DNA from: Lactobacillales bacterium
GTDB taxonomy: Bacteria; Bacillota; Bacilli; Lactobacillales; Streptococcaceae
Reading direction: 5' to 3'
Assembly: GCA_031261705.1 (NCBI GenBank)
Contig: JAISJD010000027.1
Location: 1-63,505 of the forward strand
Length of the DNA: 63,505 bases
The notes under the pieces were generated by a model. It searched no databases, was not told the origin of the DNA, and was given only the letters and a program-made list of their open reading frames with translations. The position numbers and the translations under genes were made by a program. Below are positions 56,028-63,505 of the stretch, one piece after another. Positions within the stretch are counted from its first letter, which is position 1, and every line of letters starts with the position of its first letter.

Positions 56028-56672
56028 TTATTTTTTGAAGGCTTCCCAATCTTTCAAGAACGTAGCAATTCCATTATCTGTTAATGGATGACTCCATAAT
56101 TTTGGAAAAAGAGTTCCGGGAATGGTGGCAATATGACTGCCAACTTCAGCGACTTCTTCAACATGCTTTAAGCTACGAATACTGGCTGAAATAATTTCCG
56201 CTTCTAATTGGTAGAAATCAAAAAGTTCACGTAAATTTTCCACTAAAGCCACACCGTCAACACCAATATCTTCTAAGCGACCAATAAACGGACTCACATA
56301 GGTTGCTCCAGCCTTTGCCGCCATTAATCCTTGAGAAACAGTGAAAATAAGTGTCACGTTCGTCTTAATGCCTTCTTTTGATAAAAGATGAACCGCACGC
56401 AAACCGTCCTCTGTCATTGGAATTTTCACGACAATATTTTCCGCCCATTTAGCTAATACTCGAGCTTCCTTAACCATTTCTTCCGTAGTTAACCCAATCA
56501 CTTCAGCACTTACTGGTCCTTCTACAATAGAAGCAATTTCTTTTACCACTTCTTCAAAATCTCGTCCTTCACGTGAAATAATCGTTGGATTGGTCGTCAC
56601 CCCATCCACTAAACCTAATTCGTTAATACGTTTTATTTCATCTACATTTGCCGTATCTAAAAAGAATTTCAT
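56028..56672 (-). CDS. Transaldolase, small TalC/fructose-6-phosphate aldolase type
   Basis: A 214-aa TIM-barrel transaldolase of the short class ([32 protein letters not shown]). The Schiff-base Lys is in [13 protein letters not shown] near residue 85, and [14 protein letters not shown] matches the family. In this operon it would process pentose phosphates made from ascorbate in the non-oxidative pathway, next to the former transketolase gene. Distinguishing transaldolase from fructose-6-phosphate aldolase activity is not possible by eye. Confidence 0.88.
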   Translation of the reverse strand: MKFFLDTANVDEIKRINELGLVDGVTTNPTIISREGRDFEEVVKEIASIVEGPVSAEVIGLTTEEMVKEARVLAKWAENIVVKIPMTEDGLRAVHLLSKEGIKTNVTLIFTVSQGLMAAKAGATYVSPFIGRLEDIGVDGVALVENLRELFDFYQLEAEIISASIRSLKHVEEVAEVGSHIATIPGTLFPKLWSHPLTDNGIATFLKDWEAFKK

Positions 56673-56703
56673 TTAATTTCTTTACATCCTTTCCTTGTTT
56701 CGT

Positions 56704-57426
56704 TTAATTTTGTCCGTAGTAAGCATTGGCTCCGTGTTTTCTAAAATAATGCTTGTCTAGCATATATTTTGGTAGCTCAGTTTTTTTCTCACTGATTACT
56801 TCGGTAAATAACGCCATGTGCGCCACTTCATCTAAGACAATGCTATTTTCAACCGCTTTTTTAACACTTGTCCCCCATGTAAATGGGCCGTGTCCGATTG
56901 TCAAGATGCCGGGAACAGCAAGTGGGTCAAGATTTTCCTTTTCAAATCGCTCCACAATTACTTTCCCAGTGTTTTCTTCATAAGCAGTATCTACTTCCTC
57001 TTTCGTCAACTGACGAGTACAAGGAATTTCCCCGTAAAACGTATCTGCATGTGTTGTTCCATAAGGTGGAATATTTCTACCTGATTGTGCCCAAATGACT
57101 GCATTTTTTGAATGTGTGTGAACGATAGCGTTGATTTCTGGAAAATGTCTATACAGATAGATATGTGTTGGCAAATCTGAGGACGGGCGTAAGCTGTTTT
57201 CTTCTAATACGTTTCCGTCTAAATCTGTAACTACCATTTGCTCTGCACGCATCGTTTCATAAGGGACGCCACTTGGTTTAATGACAATAATTCCAGCTTC
57301 TCGGTCAATTTCACTGACGTTTCCCCAAGTAAGCACGACAAGTTTCGACTGCTCAAGAGAGAGATTTGCTTCACAGACACGAGCTTTCATTTCGTCAATT
57401 GTTGTTTTATTCAATATTTTTGTCAA
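56704..57426 (-). CDS. ulaF: L-ribulose-5-phosphate 4-epimerase
   Basis: Interconverts L-ribulose 5-phosphate and D-xylulose 5-phosphate, the last step of ascorbate breakdown. The 240-aa class-II-aldolase-like enzyme has TWGNVSEIDREAGIIVIKPSGVPYE, and the metal ligands in INAIVHTHSKNAV. The start is taken as TTG 57426 with AAAGGAG about 10 nt upstream; an in-frame GTG at 57435 is too near the ribosome site. It overlaps the end of ulaE. In another setting the same enzyme would be AraD, but the operon points to UlaF. Confidence 0.88.
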   Translation of the reverse strand: MTKILNKTTIDEMKARVCEANLSLEQSKLVVLTWGNVSEIDREAGIIVIKPSGVPYETMRAEQMVVTDLDGNVLEENSLRPSSDLPTHIYLYRHFPEINAIVHTHSKNAVIWAQSGRNIPPYGTTHADTFYGEIPCTRQLTKEEVDTAYEENTGKVIVERFEKENLDPLAVPGILTIGHGPFTWGTSVKKAVENSIVLDEVAHMALFTEVISEKKTELPKYMLDKHYFRKHGANAYYGQN

Positions 57427-58270
57427 GATAACCACTCTCCTTTAAAAATGGTTCGATAAATTGTTTGGCCTGTTGAATTTCAATTTCGGGTTCCTTGCTT
57501 ACTTCACTCCACATTTCTAATACAAAAGGGCCCGCATAATTTAAGCGCTGTAAAGTTGCCAAACAACCAGCAAAATCTACACAGCCTTCCCCAAAAGGAA
57601 CGTTTTTAAATTTCCCTTCAAAATCAGAGGTTACTTTTAATGTATCTTTTAAATGCACCTGACTGATAGCCGAAATTCCTTTTTCTAGTTCATAACCGAT
57701 ATCATTTTCTCCCCAAGCCGATAAATTGCCAAGGTCTGGGTAGACTTGTAAATAAGGCGACGGAATTTGCTTTTTAATCCTATAAAACTTTGTCATCGAG
57801 TTGATAAAGGGGTCGTCCATAATTTCAATCGCAAGAACTACTCCTTTGCTAGATGCATAGCCAACGCATTTCTTGAGATTTTCAATAAATAGATTCCTTG
57901 ATTGAACTGTCTTCTCTTCATAATACACATCGTATCCCGCCAGTTGAATCGTGCGAATCCCTAAATCACTTGCCAAGTCCACTGCCTTTTGAAGAATAAA
58001 AAGCGCCGTTTCTCGGTTTTCAGTATTTCGTGAACCCAGCGCATATCTTCTGTGCGCACTCAAACACATAGAAAGAATGGGCATCTCTGTCTCAAAAATT
58101 TCTTGAATCAGTTGTTTTCGTTCCTCCCTCGACCAATCCAAGCGGGCAATGCGTTCATCTGTTTCATCAATGGAAATTTCTACGAAGTCAAAACCTAATT
58201 TTTTTGCTAATCTCAGACGTTCCTCCCATAAAATATCTTTAGGAAGTGCTTTTTCATAAATTCCTAACAA
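57407..58270 (-). CDS. ulaE: L-xylulose-5-phosphate 3-epimerase
   Basis: A 287-aa TIM-barrel sugar-phosphate epimerase (UlaE/SgaU/SgbU family) that converts L-xylulose 5-phosphate to L-ribulose 5-phosphate. Characteristic parts are LGFDFVEISIDETDERIARLDWS, the metal Glu in AIEIMDDPFINSM, QVHLKDTLKVTSDFEGKFKNVPFGEGCVDF and the C-terminal VLEMWSE. It starts 1 nt after ulaD, in pathway order. Confidence 0.9.
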   Translation of the reverse strand: MLGIYEKALPKDILWEERLRLAKKLGFDFVEISIDETDERIARLDWSREERKQLIQEIFETEMPILSMCLSAHRRYALGSRNTENRETALFILQKAVDLASDLGIRTIQLAGYDVYYEEKTVQSRNLFIENLKKCVGYASSKGVVLAIEIMDDPFINSMTKFYRIKKQIPSPYLQVYPDLGNLSAWGENDIGYELEKGISAISQVHLKDTLKVTSDFEGKFKNVPFGEGCVDFAGCLATLQRLNYAGPFVLEMWSEVSKEPEIEIQQAKQFIEPFLKESGYLDKNIE

Positions 58271-58271
58271 T

Positions 58272-58913
58272 TTACTCCCCCCAAATCCGTTTGATTTCCT
58301 CTAAGAAATCCGTCGCCGCTTGTTTCGGATTTTCTGCCGCAGTAATGCCACGTCCAGTAATAAATGTGTAGACCTCCATGCCCTTGAATAGCTCCAGTGT
58401 TTCAACGGTTAGACCACCTGTAACAGAAACTCTAAAGCCCATGTCGATTAGCTTTTGCACCTTTGTCAAATCTTTTTGCCCCCAAGTTTCTCCAGCAAAT
58501 AAGGCGTCACGACTTTGGTGATAGATTACTTGACTAATGCCAGCTTCTAACCATTTTTCCGCTTGTTCAAACGTCCAATCGCCGTATAGCTCTACTTGAA
58601 CCTCTTCAATTTTTTCAGCTGCAGCTTTCATTGTAGCAATCGTGGCACAGCAGATAACTGTCGTCCAATCCGCTCCCGCATTCTGCACATTTTCAGCAAC
58701 TGTTCCTCCTGCGTCTGCACATTTTGTGTCCGCAACGATTTTTTTATTCGGATAAAGCGCACGTACACATTTCACCGCTTCGTCTCCGGCTTGAAGAAGT
58801 AAAATGGTGCCTACTTCAAGAATATCTACGATGTCCCCTACATTTTTCACATCCGCTAAGGCACTAGGTAAATCTGAATGGTCTAATGCAACTTGTAAAT
58901 TTGGTCTACTCAT
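58272..58913 (-). CDS. ulaD: 3-keto-L-gulonate-6-phosphate decarboxylase
   Basis: A 213-aa member of the OMP-decarboxylase superfamily that turns 3-keto-L-gulonate 6-phosphate into L-xylulose 5-phosphate. The catalytic DxKxxD motif is in KKIVADTKCADAGGTVAE and the phosphate-binding C-terminus in FRVSVTGGLTVE and FITGRGITAAENP. Hexulose-6-phosphate synthase is a close homologue, but the ula neighbours fix the assignment. Confidence 0.9.
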   Translation of the reverse strand: MSRPNLQVALDHSDLPSALADVKNVGDIVDILEVGTILLLQAGDEAVKCVRALYPNKKIVADTKCADAGGTVAENVQNAGADWTTVICCATIATMKAAAEKIEEVQVELYGDWTFEQAEKWLEAGISQVIYHQSRDALFAGETWGQKDLTKVQKLIDMGFRVSVTGGLTVETLELFKGMEVYTFITGRGITAAENPKQAATDFLEEIKRIWGE

Positions 58914-58927
58914 TTTTCTCCCCCTAT

Positions 58928-59227
58928 TTAAACACGTTTTAATAAATCAGTTTCATTTTCTACACGGTCTTGAATTTCTTTCGCACTCATTACATTTTTC
59001 ACACCGACAACGGTTACACCCTTTGCTTTGGCATTGTCAAACATACTGACAAAGTTTAATGGACAAAAGACAACATCATATTGTGCCGCCGTGCTTTTTC
59101 CTTCTGAAATTGCACAGTGATGAATATTGGTAATAGGAATTCCTGCCGCTTTCATCGCTTTTTCAACACTACGTTTCATCATTAAGCTCGTTCCTGAACC
59201 ATTTGCACACGATACTAGTACTCTCAT
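58928..59227 (-). CDS. ulaB: PTS ascorbate-type IIB component
   Basis: A 99-aa cytoplasmic IIB protein carrying the phosphocysteine. MRVLVSCANGSGTSL holds Cys7, the phosphorylation site, in the P-loop-like turn typical of the ascorbate/lactose type. It takes phosphate from IIA and passes it to ascorbate during uptake by IIC. It lies between ulaA and ulaD. Confidence 0.9.
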   Translation of the reverse strand: MRVLVSCANGSGTSLMMKRSVEKAMKAAGIPITNIHHCAISEGKSTAAQYDVVFCPLNFVSMFDNAKAKGVTVVGVKNVMSAKEIQDRVENETDLLKRV

Positions 59228-59248
59228 TATTTTCTCCTCCTAATTTAA

Positions 59249-59282
59249 GAGCTCTGACGAATAAAAAGGATTCGTCAGGCTC
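59249..59282 (-). other. Intercistronic stem-loop between ulaA and ulaB
   Basis: GAGCCTGACGAAT pairs with ATTCGTCAGAGCTC (12-13 bp, one bulge) without a T-run. It is more likely an mRNA processing or stability element than a terminator. Confidence 0.55.
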
Positions 59283-59290
59283 AACTTCAT

Positions 59291-60760
59291 CTAGTTTTTT
59301 CCTTTTTGTTCTAAAAATTCATCGTAATCTTCCGCAATTAAGAAGTAGCCACTTGGGTCTCTTCTATATTGAATTTGTGGAATCACTACTAAGAATAAAA
59401 CAACTAAGCCAATTCCCACATAACCTAAATACTTCATTACAACGGTAAATAACGGCCAAACGGTTGCCCAATCGAACATGCCAATGTAACCACCGTATTT
59501 AGATAAACCAACCCATGTGGCAATTAAAGCGGAACCACCGACTTGAATGATTCCAGAGATAAATGGTAAGACACAGGCTGCTTTTACTCCACCACGATTG
59601 TTTGCATAAACCGCAAAGGCTGCATTATCAAAGAAGAGTGGAATAAATCCAGCGATAATAATGGTTGGTGATTTTAAAAGAATTAATAAGCCAATCGTTA
59701 GGAATTGTCCTAATGCGCCAAATAAGAACCCTAAAGTTACTGCATTTGGTGAACCAAATGCAAATGTCGCTGCTACATCAATCCCAGGAACTGCCCCTGG
59801 TAAAATAGTGTTAGAAATCCCAGTAAATGATTCTGTCAATTCTGCTACGAACGTACGAACGCCGAGCTGTAAAATCGCCAAGTTAACGGCAAATTGCAGT
59901 GCTGTCGTCATAATGTAGAAAAAGAAGCTTTGATCTCCAGTAATAATTTCATTTGTAATAAAGTAATTTTTTCCTAAAACCAACATGATAATCCCAAAGA
60001 AGAAAATCATTAAAATTGAAGTCGCAACCATATTTTCATTAAAGATGGAAAGGAACCCTGGAAGCTGAATATCTTCAATTTTTTTACTTTTTTTCGATTT
60101 GAATTTTTCTGCTACAGCTGAGACAATTGCAATCCCAAAGATTTGTTGGTGAGCAACTGCAAAACCTGCTCCTTCTGTTAAATCTTGCGTATATCCTACT
60201 GTTAAATTTGACCCAACTGCCCAATATAAACCTAAAATCAACCCCATGACAACAATGATTTGAATGCGACCAAGATTAGGGAAACAAAATAGAACAAGCC
60301 AGAAAGCTGTTGCAGCCTGTTGAACCTGTACATTCCCTGTAGTAAAAACGGCACGAAGTTTTGTATATTTTTTAAAACGAACTAATAAGATATTGGCAAC
60401 AAAGGCGATAAGAAGCAAAATCATAACATCCCCAAATGTACGACCAAACCGCTCCATAATCCCCGAATCAATCGCATTCTGACCGAAATACGGGTCAATT
60501 ACCGTTGCATCTAAGTTAAATCTATCTTTTAATCCTGCAAGTATTGGACGGAAATTATTAACCAATCCGCCAGACCCAACTGTCAAAATGAAGTAACCGA
60601 CTGTTGCCTTTAGAAAACCTGCCAAACATTCATAAAGTGGTTTTTTCAATAATAGATAACCTATCAAAACAATAAATCCAATAAAGTAGGCAGGTTGTGT
60701 TAAAATATTTTTTGCAAAATAATTCCAAACCACCAAAATGACATCCAATATTTTTTCCAT
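59291..60760 (-). CDS. ulaA: PTS ascorbate-specific IIC transporter
   Basis: A 489-aa membrane protein with about 11 segments that imports L-ascorbate while it is phosphorylated. Family sequence features include LKATVGYFILTVGSGGLVNNFRPI, DPYFGQNAIDSG, the QQAATAFWLVLFCFPN region, and FVAELTESFTGISNTILPGAVPGIDVAATF. It forms the transporter with the IIB (downstream) and IIA (upstream) proteins. Confidence 0.92.
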   Translation of the reverse strand: MEKILDVILVVWNYFAKNILTQPAYFIGFIVLIGYLLLKKPLYECLAGFLKATVGYFILTVGSGGLVNNFRPILAGLKDRFNLDATVIDPYFGQNAIDSGIMERFGRTFGDVMILLLIAFVANILLVRFKKYTKLRAVFTTGNVQVQQAATAFWLVLFCFPNLGRIQIIVVMGLILGLYWAVGSNLTVGYTQDLTEGAGFAVAHQQIFGIAIVSAVAEKFKSKKSKKIEDIQLPGFLSIFNENMVATSILMIFFFGIIMLVLGKNYFITNEIITGDQSFFFYIMTTALQFAVNLAILQLGVRTFVAELTESFTGISNTILPGAVPGIDVAATFAFGSPNAVTLGFLFGALGQFLTIGLLILLKSPTIIIAGFIPLFFDNAAFAVYANNRGGVKAACVLPFISGIIQVGGSALIATWVGLSKYGGYIGMFDWATVWPLFTVVMKYLGYVGIGLVVLFLVVIPQIQYRRDPSGYFLIAEDYDEFLEQKGKN

Positions 60761-60775
60761 TAGTAGTTCTCCCCT

Positions 60776-61243
60776 CTAAAACATCTCCACAACTTGCTGG
60801 TACTCCTTTAAGGAATGTACTTTTTCAAGTGCTTCAATGACTCCTTCTGTCATCAACAAATCTGAAAGGGCAGCAATATTTTCCATGTGTTCCTCTGGAT
60901 TTTTAGCTGCTAACGTAAAGAATAATCGTGCTTGCTTCTCCTCATCTCCTTCTGCAAAATAAATAGGTTCTTCAAACTTTGTAAAAGAAATCGCTGTGCC
61001 AAAAACACCTTCACTTTTATCTGTCGAATGTGGCATTGCTACACCCGGTACAATCACGATGTAAGGACCATATTTCTTTACTGCTTCTACCACTTCTTCT
61101 ACATAAGTCTGATTAATAATTTTCTTTTCTAATAAATTTTTGCTACTTAATCGAACAGCTTCTTCCCAATTTTCAGGTTTTTCCTGACTAATTGTCACTA
61201 GCTCATTCTCGTAAAAATAGCGCAACATGTTCTTTCCTTCCAT
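60776..61243 (-). CDS. ulaC: PTS ascorbate-type IIA component
   Basis: A 155-aa IIA domain of the mannitol/fructose type. The phospho-His is in VPGVAMPHSTDKSEG near residue 70, and VIVPGVAMPHS with the later FFTLAAKNPEEHMENIAALSDLL fits the ascorbate IIA group. GGAGG lies before the ATG at 61243; an in-frame ATG at 61228 is possible. It is the second gene of the operon. Confidence 0.9.
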   Translation of the reverse strand: MEGKNMLRYFYENELVTISQEKPENWEEAVRLSSKNLLEKKIINQTYVEEVVEAVKKYGPYIVIVPGVAMPHSTDKSEGVFGTAISFTKFEEPIYFAEGDEEKQARLFFTLAAKNPEEHMENIAALSDLLMTEGVIEALEKVHSLKEYQQVVEMF

Positions 61244-61267
61244 GAAATCTCCTCCATTTGAAATTTA

Positions 61268-62335
61268 TTATAGAAATGATGGGAATGGGGTATCATTTTC
61301 TACTGAAAAGACATCATCAAAACCACGGTAGAAATTAAATTCCATTTTGTCTTTATCATCTGGATAAGTGAATTTTCCACCAACTTGCCAAATGAATGGT
61401 TTAAATTGATATTCTAAACGGTCTTTTTTAAATTTCCAGATTTCAGTAATTTCTTTTGGATCTGCCATAAAGTTTGACCAAATATCATAATGTACGGGGA
61501 TAACGACCTTAGCATTTAATGATTCTGCCATTCTAAGCATATCCACTGAAGTCACCTTATCTGTAATTCCACGTGGATTTTCACCATAAGCGCCAAGACA
61601 AACGTCAATTTTATGCTCATTTCCATGTTTTGCGAGCATATTTGAATAATGTGAATCTCCCGCATGATAAATATTTCCACCAGAAGTTTCAAACAGATAA
61701 TTCACAGCGATTTCATCCATATCTTGTGGCATTTTGTTCTTTAAGCTAACCTCTGGATCACTACAAGTGACTAATGCTGTACGGTCAAAGGCTTCCAAAG
61801 CAACAATTTTTACATCTTTCATTTGCACTTCATCACCTGGATGTACGACAATTGTCTTATCTTCTGGAACTCCCCACTTCAACCACGTATTCACTACTTC
61901 TTGTGGGCCAATGAATTTTGCTTCAGGGCAATTTTGATTGACTGCTGCGGCTGTATTAATATCTAAATGATCCGAATGAATATGGGTAACCACCAACGCA
62001 TCCACATCTTTTACTGCAAAAGGATCAATCACAAAAGGTTGGGTTCTTAAGTTTGGTTGTTGGTTCAATCCACCACTCATACGCATCATTTGATGTCCCC
62101 TAACCATTTTTCCCGTCCCATGGGTGCGTTTCCCTGTACCACACCATAAGTCGCATAGGATATTTGTTCCTTGCTCTGATTTTAGCCAAATACCTGTGCA
62201 ACCTAACCACCAAATGGATACTGTCCCCGGTTTCACTTCAGTTGCTTCTATTTCTTCATTTAGGTAAGTTCCCCACTCTGGAAAAGTACTTAATACCCAA
62301 CTTTCTTTCGTTACTTCATTGATTGTTTTTGCCAT
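61268..62335 (-). CDS. ulaG: L-ascorbate-6-phosphate lactonase
   Basis: Opens the lactone ring of L-ascorbate 6-phosphate after PTS uptake. The 355-aa metallo-beta-lactamase-fold enzyme has the metal motif HIHSDHLD (HxHxDH), [14 protein letters not shown] and [15 protein letters not shown] chose ATG 62335 with the GGAGGCG ribosome site; an in-frame ATG at 62350 would include it. It is the first gene of the operon, as expected for the first enzyme. Confidence 0.93.
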   Translation of the reverse strand: MAKTINEVTKESWVLSTFPEWGTYLNEEIEATEVKPGTVSIWWLGCTGIWLKSEQGTNILCDLWCGTGKRTHGTGKMVRGHQMMRMSGGLNQQPNLRTQPFVIDPFAVKDVDALVVTHIHSDHLDINTAAAVNQNCPEAKFIGPQEVVNTWLKWGVPEDKTIVVHPGDEVQMKDVKIVALEAFDRTALVTCSDPEVSLKNKMPQDMDEIAVNYLFETSGGNIYHAGDSHYSNMLAKHGNEHKIDVCLGAYGENPRGITDKVTSVDMLRMAESLNAKVVIPVHYDIWSNFMADPKEITEIWKFKKDRLEYQFKPFIWQVGGKFTYPDDKDKMEFNFYRGFDDVFSVENDTPFPSFL

Positions 62336-62380
62336 GTTTTTCGCCTCCATATTTTCTTTACATGCTCATATTAACATGAA

Positions 62381-62394
62381 AGAAAACGATTACA
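62381..62394 (-). promoter_or_regulatory. cre site of the ula operon
   Basis: Minus strand TGTAATCGTTTTCT fits the CcpA cre consensus (TGNAANCGNTNNCA) except for the last base. It lies between the ulaG start and a TAATAT -10-like element (62368-62373), so glucose repression is likely. No good -35 is seen for ulaG. Confidence 0.55.
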
Positions 62395-62400
62395 TAGACT

Positions 62401-62427
62401 GTTTTACGATTGATTTACAGTTTTACG
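62401..62427. promoter_or_regulatory. Direct repeats in the ula-deoR divergent region
   Basis: GTTTTACG occurs at 62401-62408 and 62420-62427 (19-bp spacing). Such repeats can bind DeoR-family regulators; a role here is a guess from position. Confidence 0.35.
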
Positions 62428-62457
62428 CTCATTTAATGAATTGTATGCGTTTTATTC

Positions 62458-62486
62458 TTTAAAAAATAAAGATTTTAGATTATAGT
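62458..62486 (+). promoter_or_regulatory. Promoter of the DeoR regulator gene
   Basis: TTTAAA (62458-62463), 17-nt spacer, TATAGT (62481-62486). Confidence 0.45.
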
Positions 62487-62513
62487 AATAGTGAAGAAAG
62501 TGAGGGGAAATCA

Positions 62514-63284
62514 GTGAAAAATTCGATAGTTAAAATTCAAGAACGGCAGGAGAAACTACTCTCGCTGCTAAAAGATAAAAATGAACATAGCGTAACAGAA
62601 TTAAGTGAAAAATTGAATATTTCAGAAACAACGATTCGTAGAGATTTAATAAGCCTTGCTCAAATGGGAAAAATTATTCGACTACATGGAAAGGCAGTGA
62701 TTCAAACCACTGGAGAGATTGATACTTCTGACAATGAGGAAATTGAGTTAATCAAGGAAAAATTAGCAAAAACCGCAGCTTCCTTTGTCAAAAACGGCAA
62801 TATCGTTTTTATCAATTCTAGCTCTGCAGCCTTGGACGCAGTAAAGTATCTTATTGATAAGCGCGTGACAATCATCACAAACAATGTCAAAATAGCGACA
62901 CTAGACCATAATCCTGAGTCGTCAATTATTCTATCAGGTGGAGAAATTCGTTTCCCAAAAGAAGCATTAATCGGAGCAACGGCAGAAAATTTCTTTTCAT
63001 CTATGCGTTCAGATATTTCAATTATTGGTTGTTATGGAATTTCAGCAGAAAACGGCTTAACGACACCAGTCATTCATGAGGCGAAAATTAATGAAATTAT
63101 TGTAAAACAAACAAATGGAATTGTCGTTGTCATTGCAGATTATCGTAAAATAGGGCACTCCGCTAATTTTAAAAGTTGTGATTTAGAACATGTGAACTAT
63201 TTAATTACTGACTCCTTTGCAAATCAAGAAAGTTTGAAGAAAATTGAAGATTGTGGCGTTCAAATAATTCAAATTCAAATTTAA
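62514..63284 (+). CDS. DeoR-family transcriptional regulator, likely of the ula operon
   Basis: A 256-aa regulator with an N-terminal DeoR helix-turn-helix (VTELSEKLNISETTIRRDLISLAQMGKIIRLHG) and the DeoR sensor domain that binds phosphosugars (INSSSAALDAVKYLI, TNNVKIATL, SIILSGGEIRF). It begins with GTG behind GAGGGG and is transcribed away from the ascorbate genes. Escherichia coli UlaR is also a DeoR-type repressor of ula, and the divergent position here supports the same job, but the link is inferred. Confidence 0.85.
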   Translation: MKNSIVKIQERQEKLLSLLKDKNEHSVTELSEKLNISETTIRRDLISLAQMGKIIRLHGKAVIQTTGEIDTSDNEEIELIKEKLAKTAASFVKNGNIVFINSSSAALDAVKYLIDKRVTIITNNVKIATLDHNPESSIILSGGEIRFPKEALIGATAENFFSSMRSDISIIGCYGISAENGLTTPVIHEAKINEIIVKQTNGIVVVIADYRKIGHSANFKSCDLEHVNYLITDSFANQESLKKIEDCGVQIIQIQI

Positions 63285-63295
63285 TAAAGACAAAA

Positions 63296-63337
63296 TAAAA
63301 CCATGATACTCTCCTTTAAAAGAGAACCATGGTTTTA
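63296..63337 (+). terminator. Terminator of the deoR gene
   Basis: AAAACCATG / CATGGTTTT outer stem with an inner TCTC / GAGA stem. The T-tract is partly formed by the 3' arm. Confidence 0.65.
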
Positions 63338-63396
63338 TTATAGCGAAATTCTTTCGCACATAAAAAAATTAGCGCCAAGAACCCTAAAATGATAAG

Positions 63397-63460
63397 CTCC
63401 CATCATAGTAGACAATAGAAAAAACAAAAATTTCTATTCTACGAATGATGGGAGTTTTTT
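63397..63460 (+). repeat. Long hairpin with T-run directly before a new ORF
   Basis: Arms CTCCCATCAT / ATGATGGGAG, GTAG / CTAC and AATAGAAA / TTTCTATT form about 22 bp with a 9-nt loop and then TTTTTT (63455-63460). The structure has terminator form and contains the GGGAG ribosome site of the following ORF. Confidence 0.7.
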
Positions 63461-63463
63461 GGT

Positions 63464-63505
63464 ATGTCAAAAAGAAATATTAATTTATCGGTTTCTACAA
63501 AGCTA
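63464..63505 (+). CDS. N-terminal part of an unidentified ORF, running off the window
   Basis: Fourteen codons (MSKRNINLSVSTKL) from ATG 63464 to the window end. GGGAG lies 9 nt upstream within the 3' arm of a hairpin. No identification is possible. A transposase is conceivable because such protective hairpins often precede transposase genes. Confidence 0.4.
   Translation, partial: MSKRNINLSVSTKL

Overview
The window comes from an AT-rich Gram-positive bacterium of the order Lactobacillales, most likely Enterococcaceae (Enterococcus or a close relative). This rests on the FeoA-FeoB-small Cys protein operon, a class Ib nrdHIEF cluster, the rpmG-secE-nusG and rplK-rplA-rplJ-rplL blocks with Gram-positive style leaders, a T-box, CcpA-type cre sites, a maltose phosphorylase cluster, and a GAGGCTGGGACAAAAC-type tail downstream of thrC that I associate with enterococcal genomes. 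No rRNA, tRNA, CRISPR array or prophage was seen. Nearly all genes are ordinary chromosomal genes, so the less expected content is in regulation, gene decay and a few unusual proteins.

Layout. 1-141: a large palindrome holding two opposed DnaA-box-like sequences. 142-5131 (minus): thrC, an OxlT-like MFS carrier, murB and a Gfo/Idh/MocA oxidoreductase. 5346-8062 (plus): exonuclease III, a VOC dioxygenase and a flavin reductase. 8242-12291 (minus): a pilin-like wall protein with a degenerate sorting signal, a DUF1831 protein with cysteine desulfurase, and prs. 12529-13119 (plus): an unknown lipoprotein. 13244-16074 (minus): Fur-type feoA-feoB plus a 45-aa Cys-rich protein. 16428-20170 (plus): nrdHIEF behind a pair of NrdR-like boxes. 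20226-21115: a frameshifted EamA transporter. 21298-28410: a class I glutamine amidotransferase, a GntR/membrane-protein pair, oppBCDF without an oppA, and DUF3899. 28700-31738 (minus): nagB with a palindromic operator, then a nagB paralogue coupled to a 6-phospho-beta-glucosidase behind a BglG/LicT-type antitermination leader.

32460-38779 is the ribosomal/transcription block (rplL, rplJ, rplA, rplK; nusG, secE, rpmG), split by serine dehydratase genes and a DUF915 lipoprotein hydrolase. It carries an L10 leader and two matching L1-operator-like hairpins. 38916-39560 is a CBS-domain protein. 39658-52275 is a complete maltose/maltodextrin regulon: a minus operon malK - neopullulanase - alpha-glucosidase - maltose phosphorylase - pgmB - malR, divergent from plus malEFG, with three LacI-type operators between them.

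52342-55600 (minus) is a T-box-controlled unit pairing a peptide-binding lipoprotein with tripeptidase PepT; it may supply the binding protein missing from the oppBCDF locus. 55682-62335 (minus) is an L-ascorbate operon (ulaG, IIA, IIC, IIB, ulaD, ulaE, ulaF, transaldolase) ending in an internally deleted transketolase remnant, with a divergent DeoR regulator at 62514-63284. The right edge has a long hairpin directly in front of an ORF that leaves the window.

Together the genes describe a fermentative, host- or plant-associated organism that feeds on maltodextrins, aryl- or alkyl-beta-glucosides, amino sugars, ascorbate and peptides, with CcpA-type control suggested at several of these loci. 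I did not find a clear, entirely new multi-gene defence or mobile system. The most informative leads are the T-box/oppA/pepT unit, the RAT/terminator leader with an active-site-altered NagB paralogue, the collapsed transketolase gene, and the pilin-like protein.
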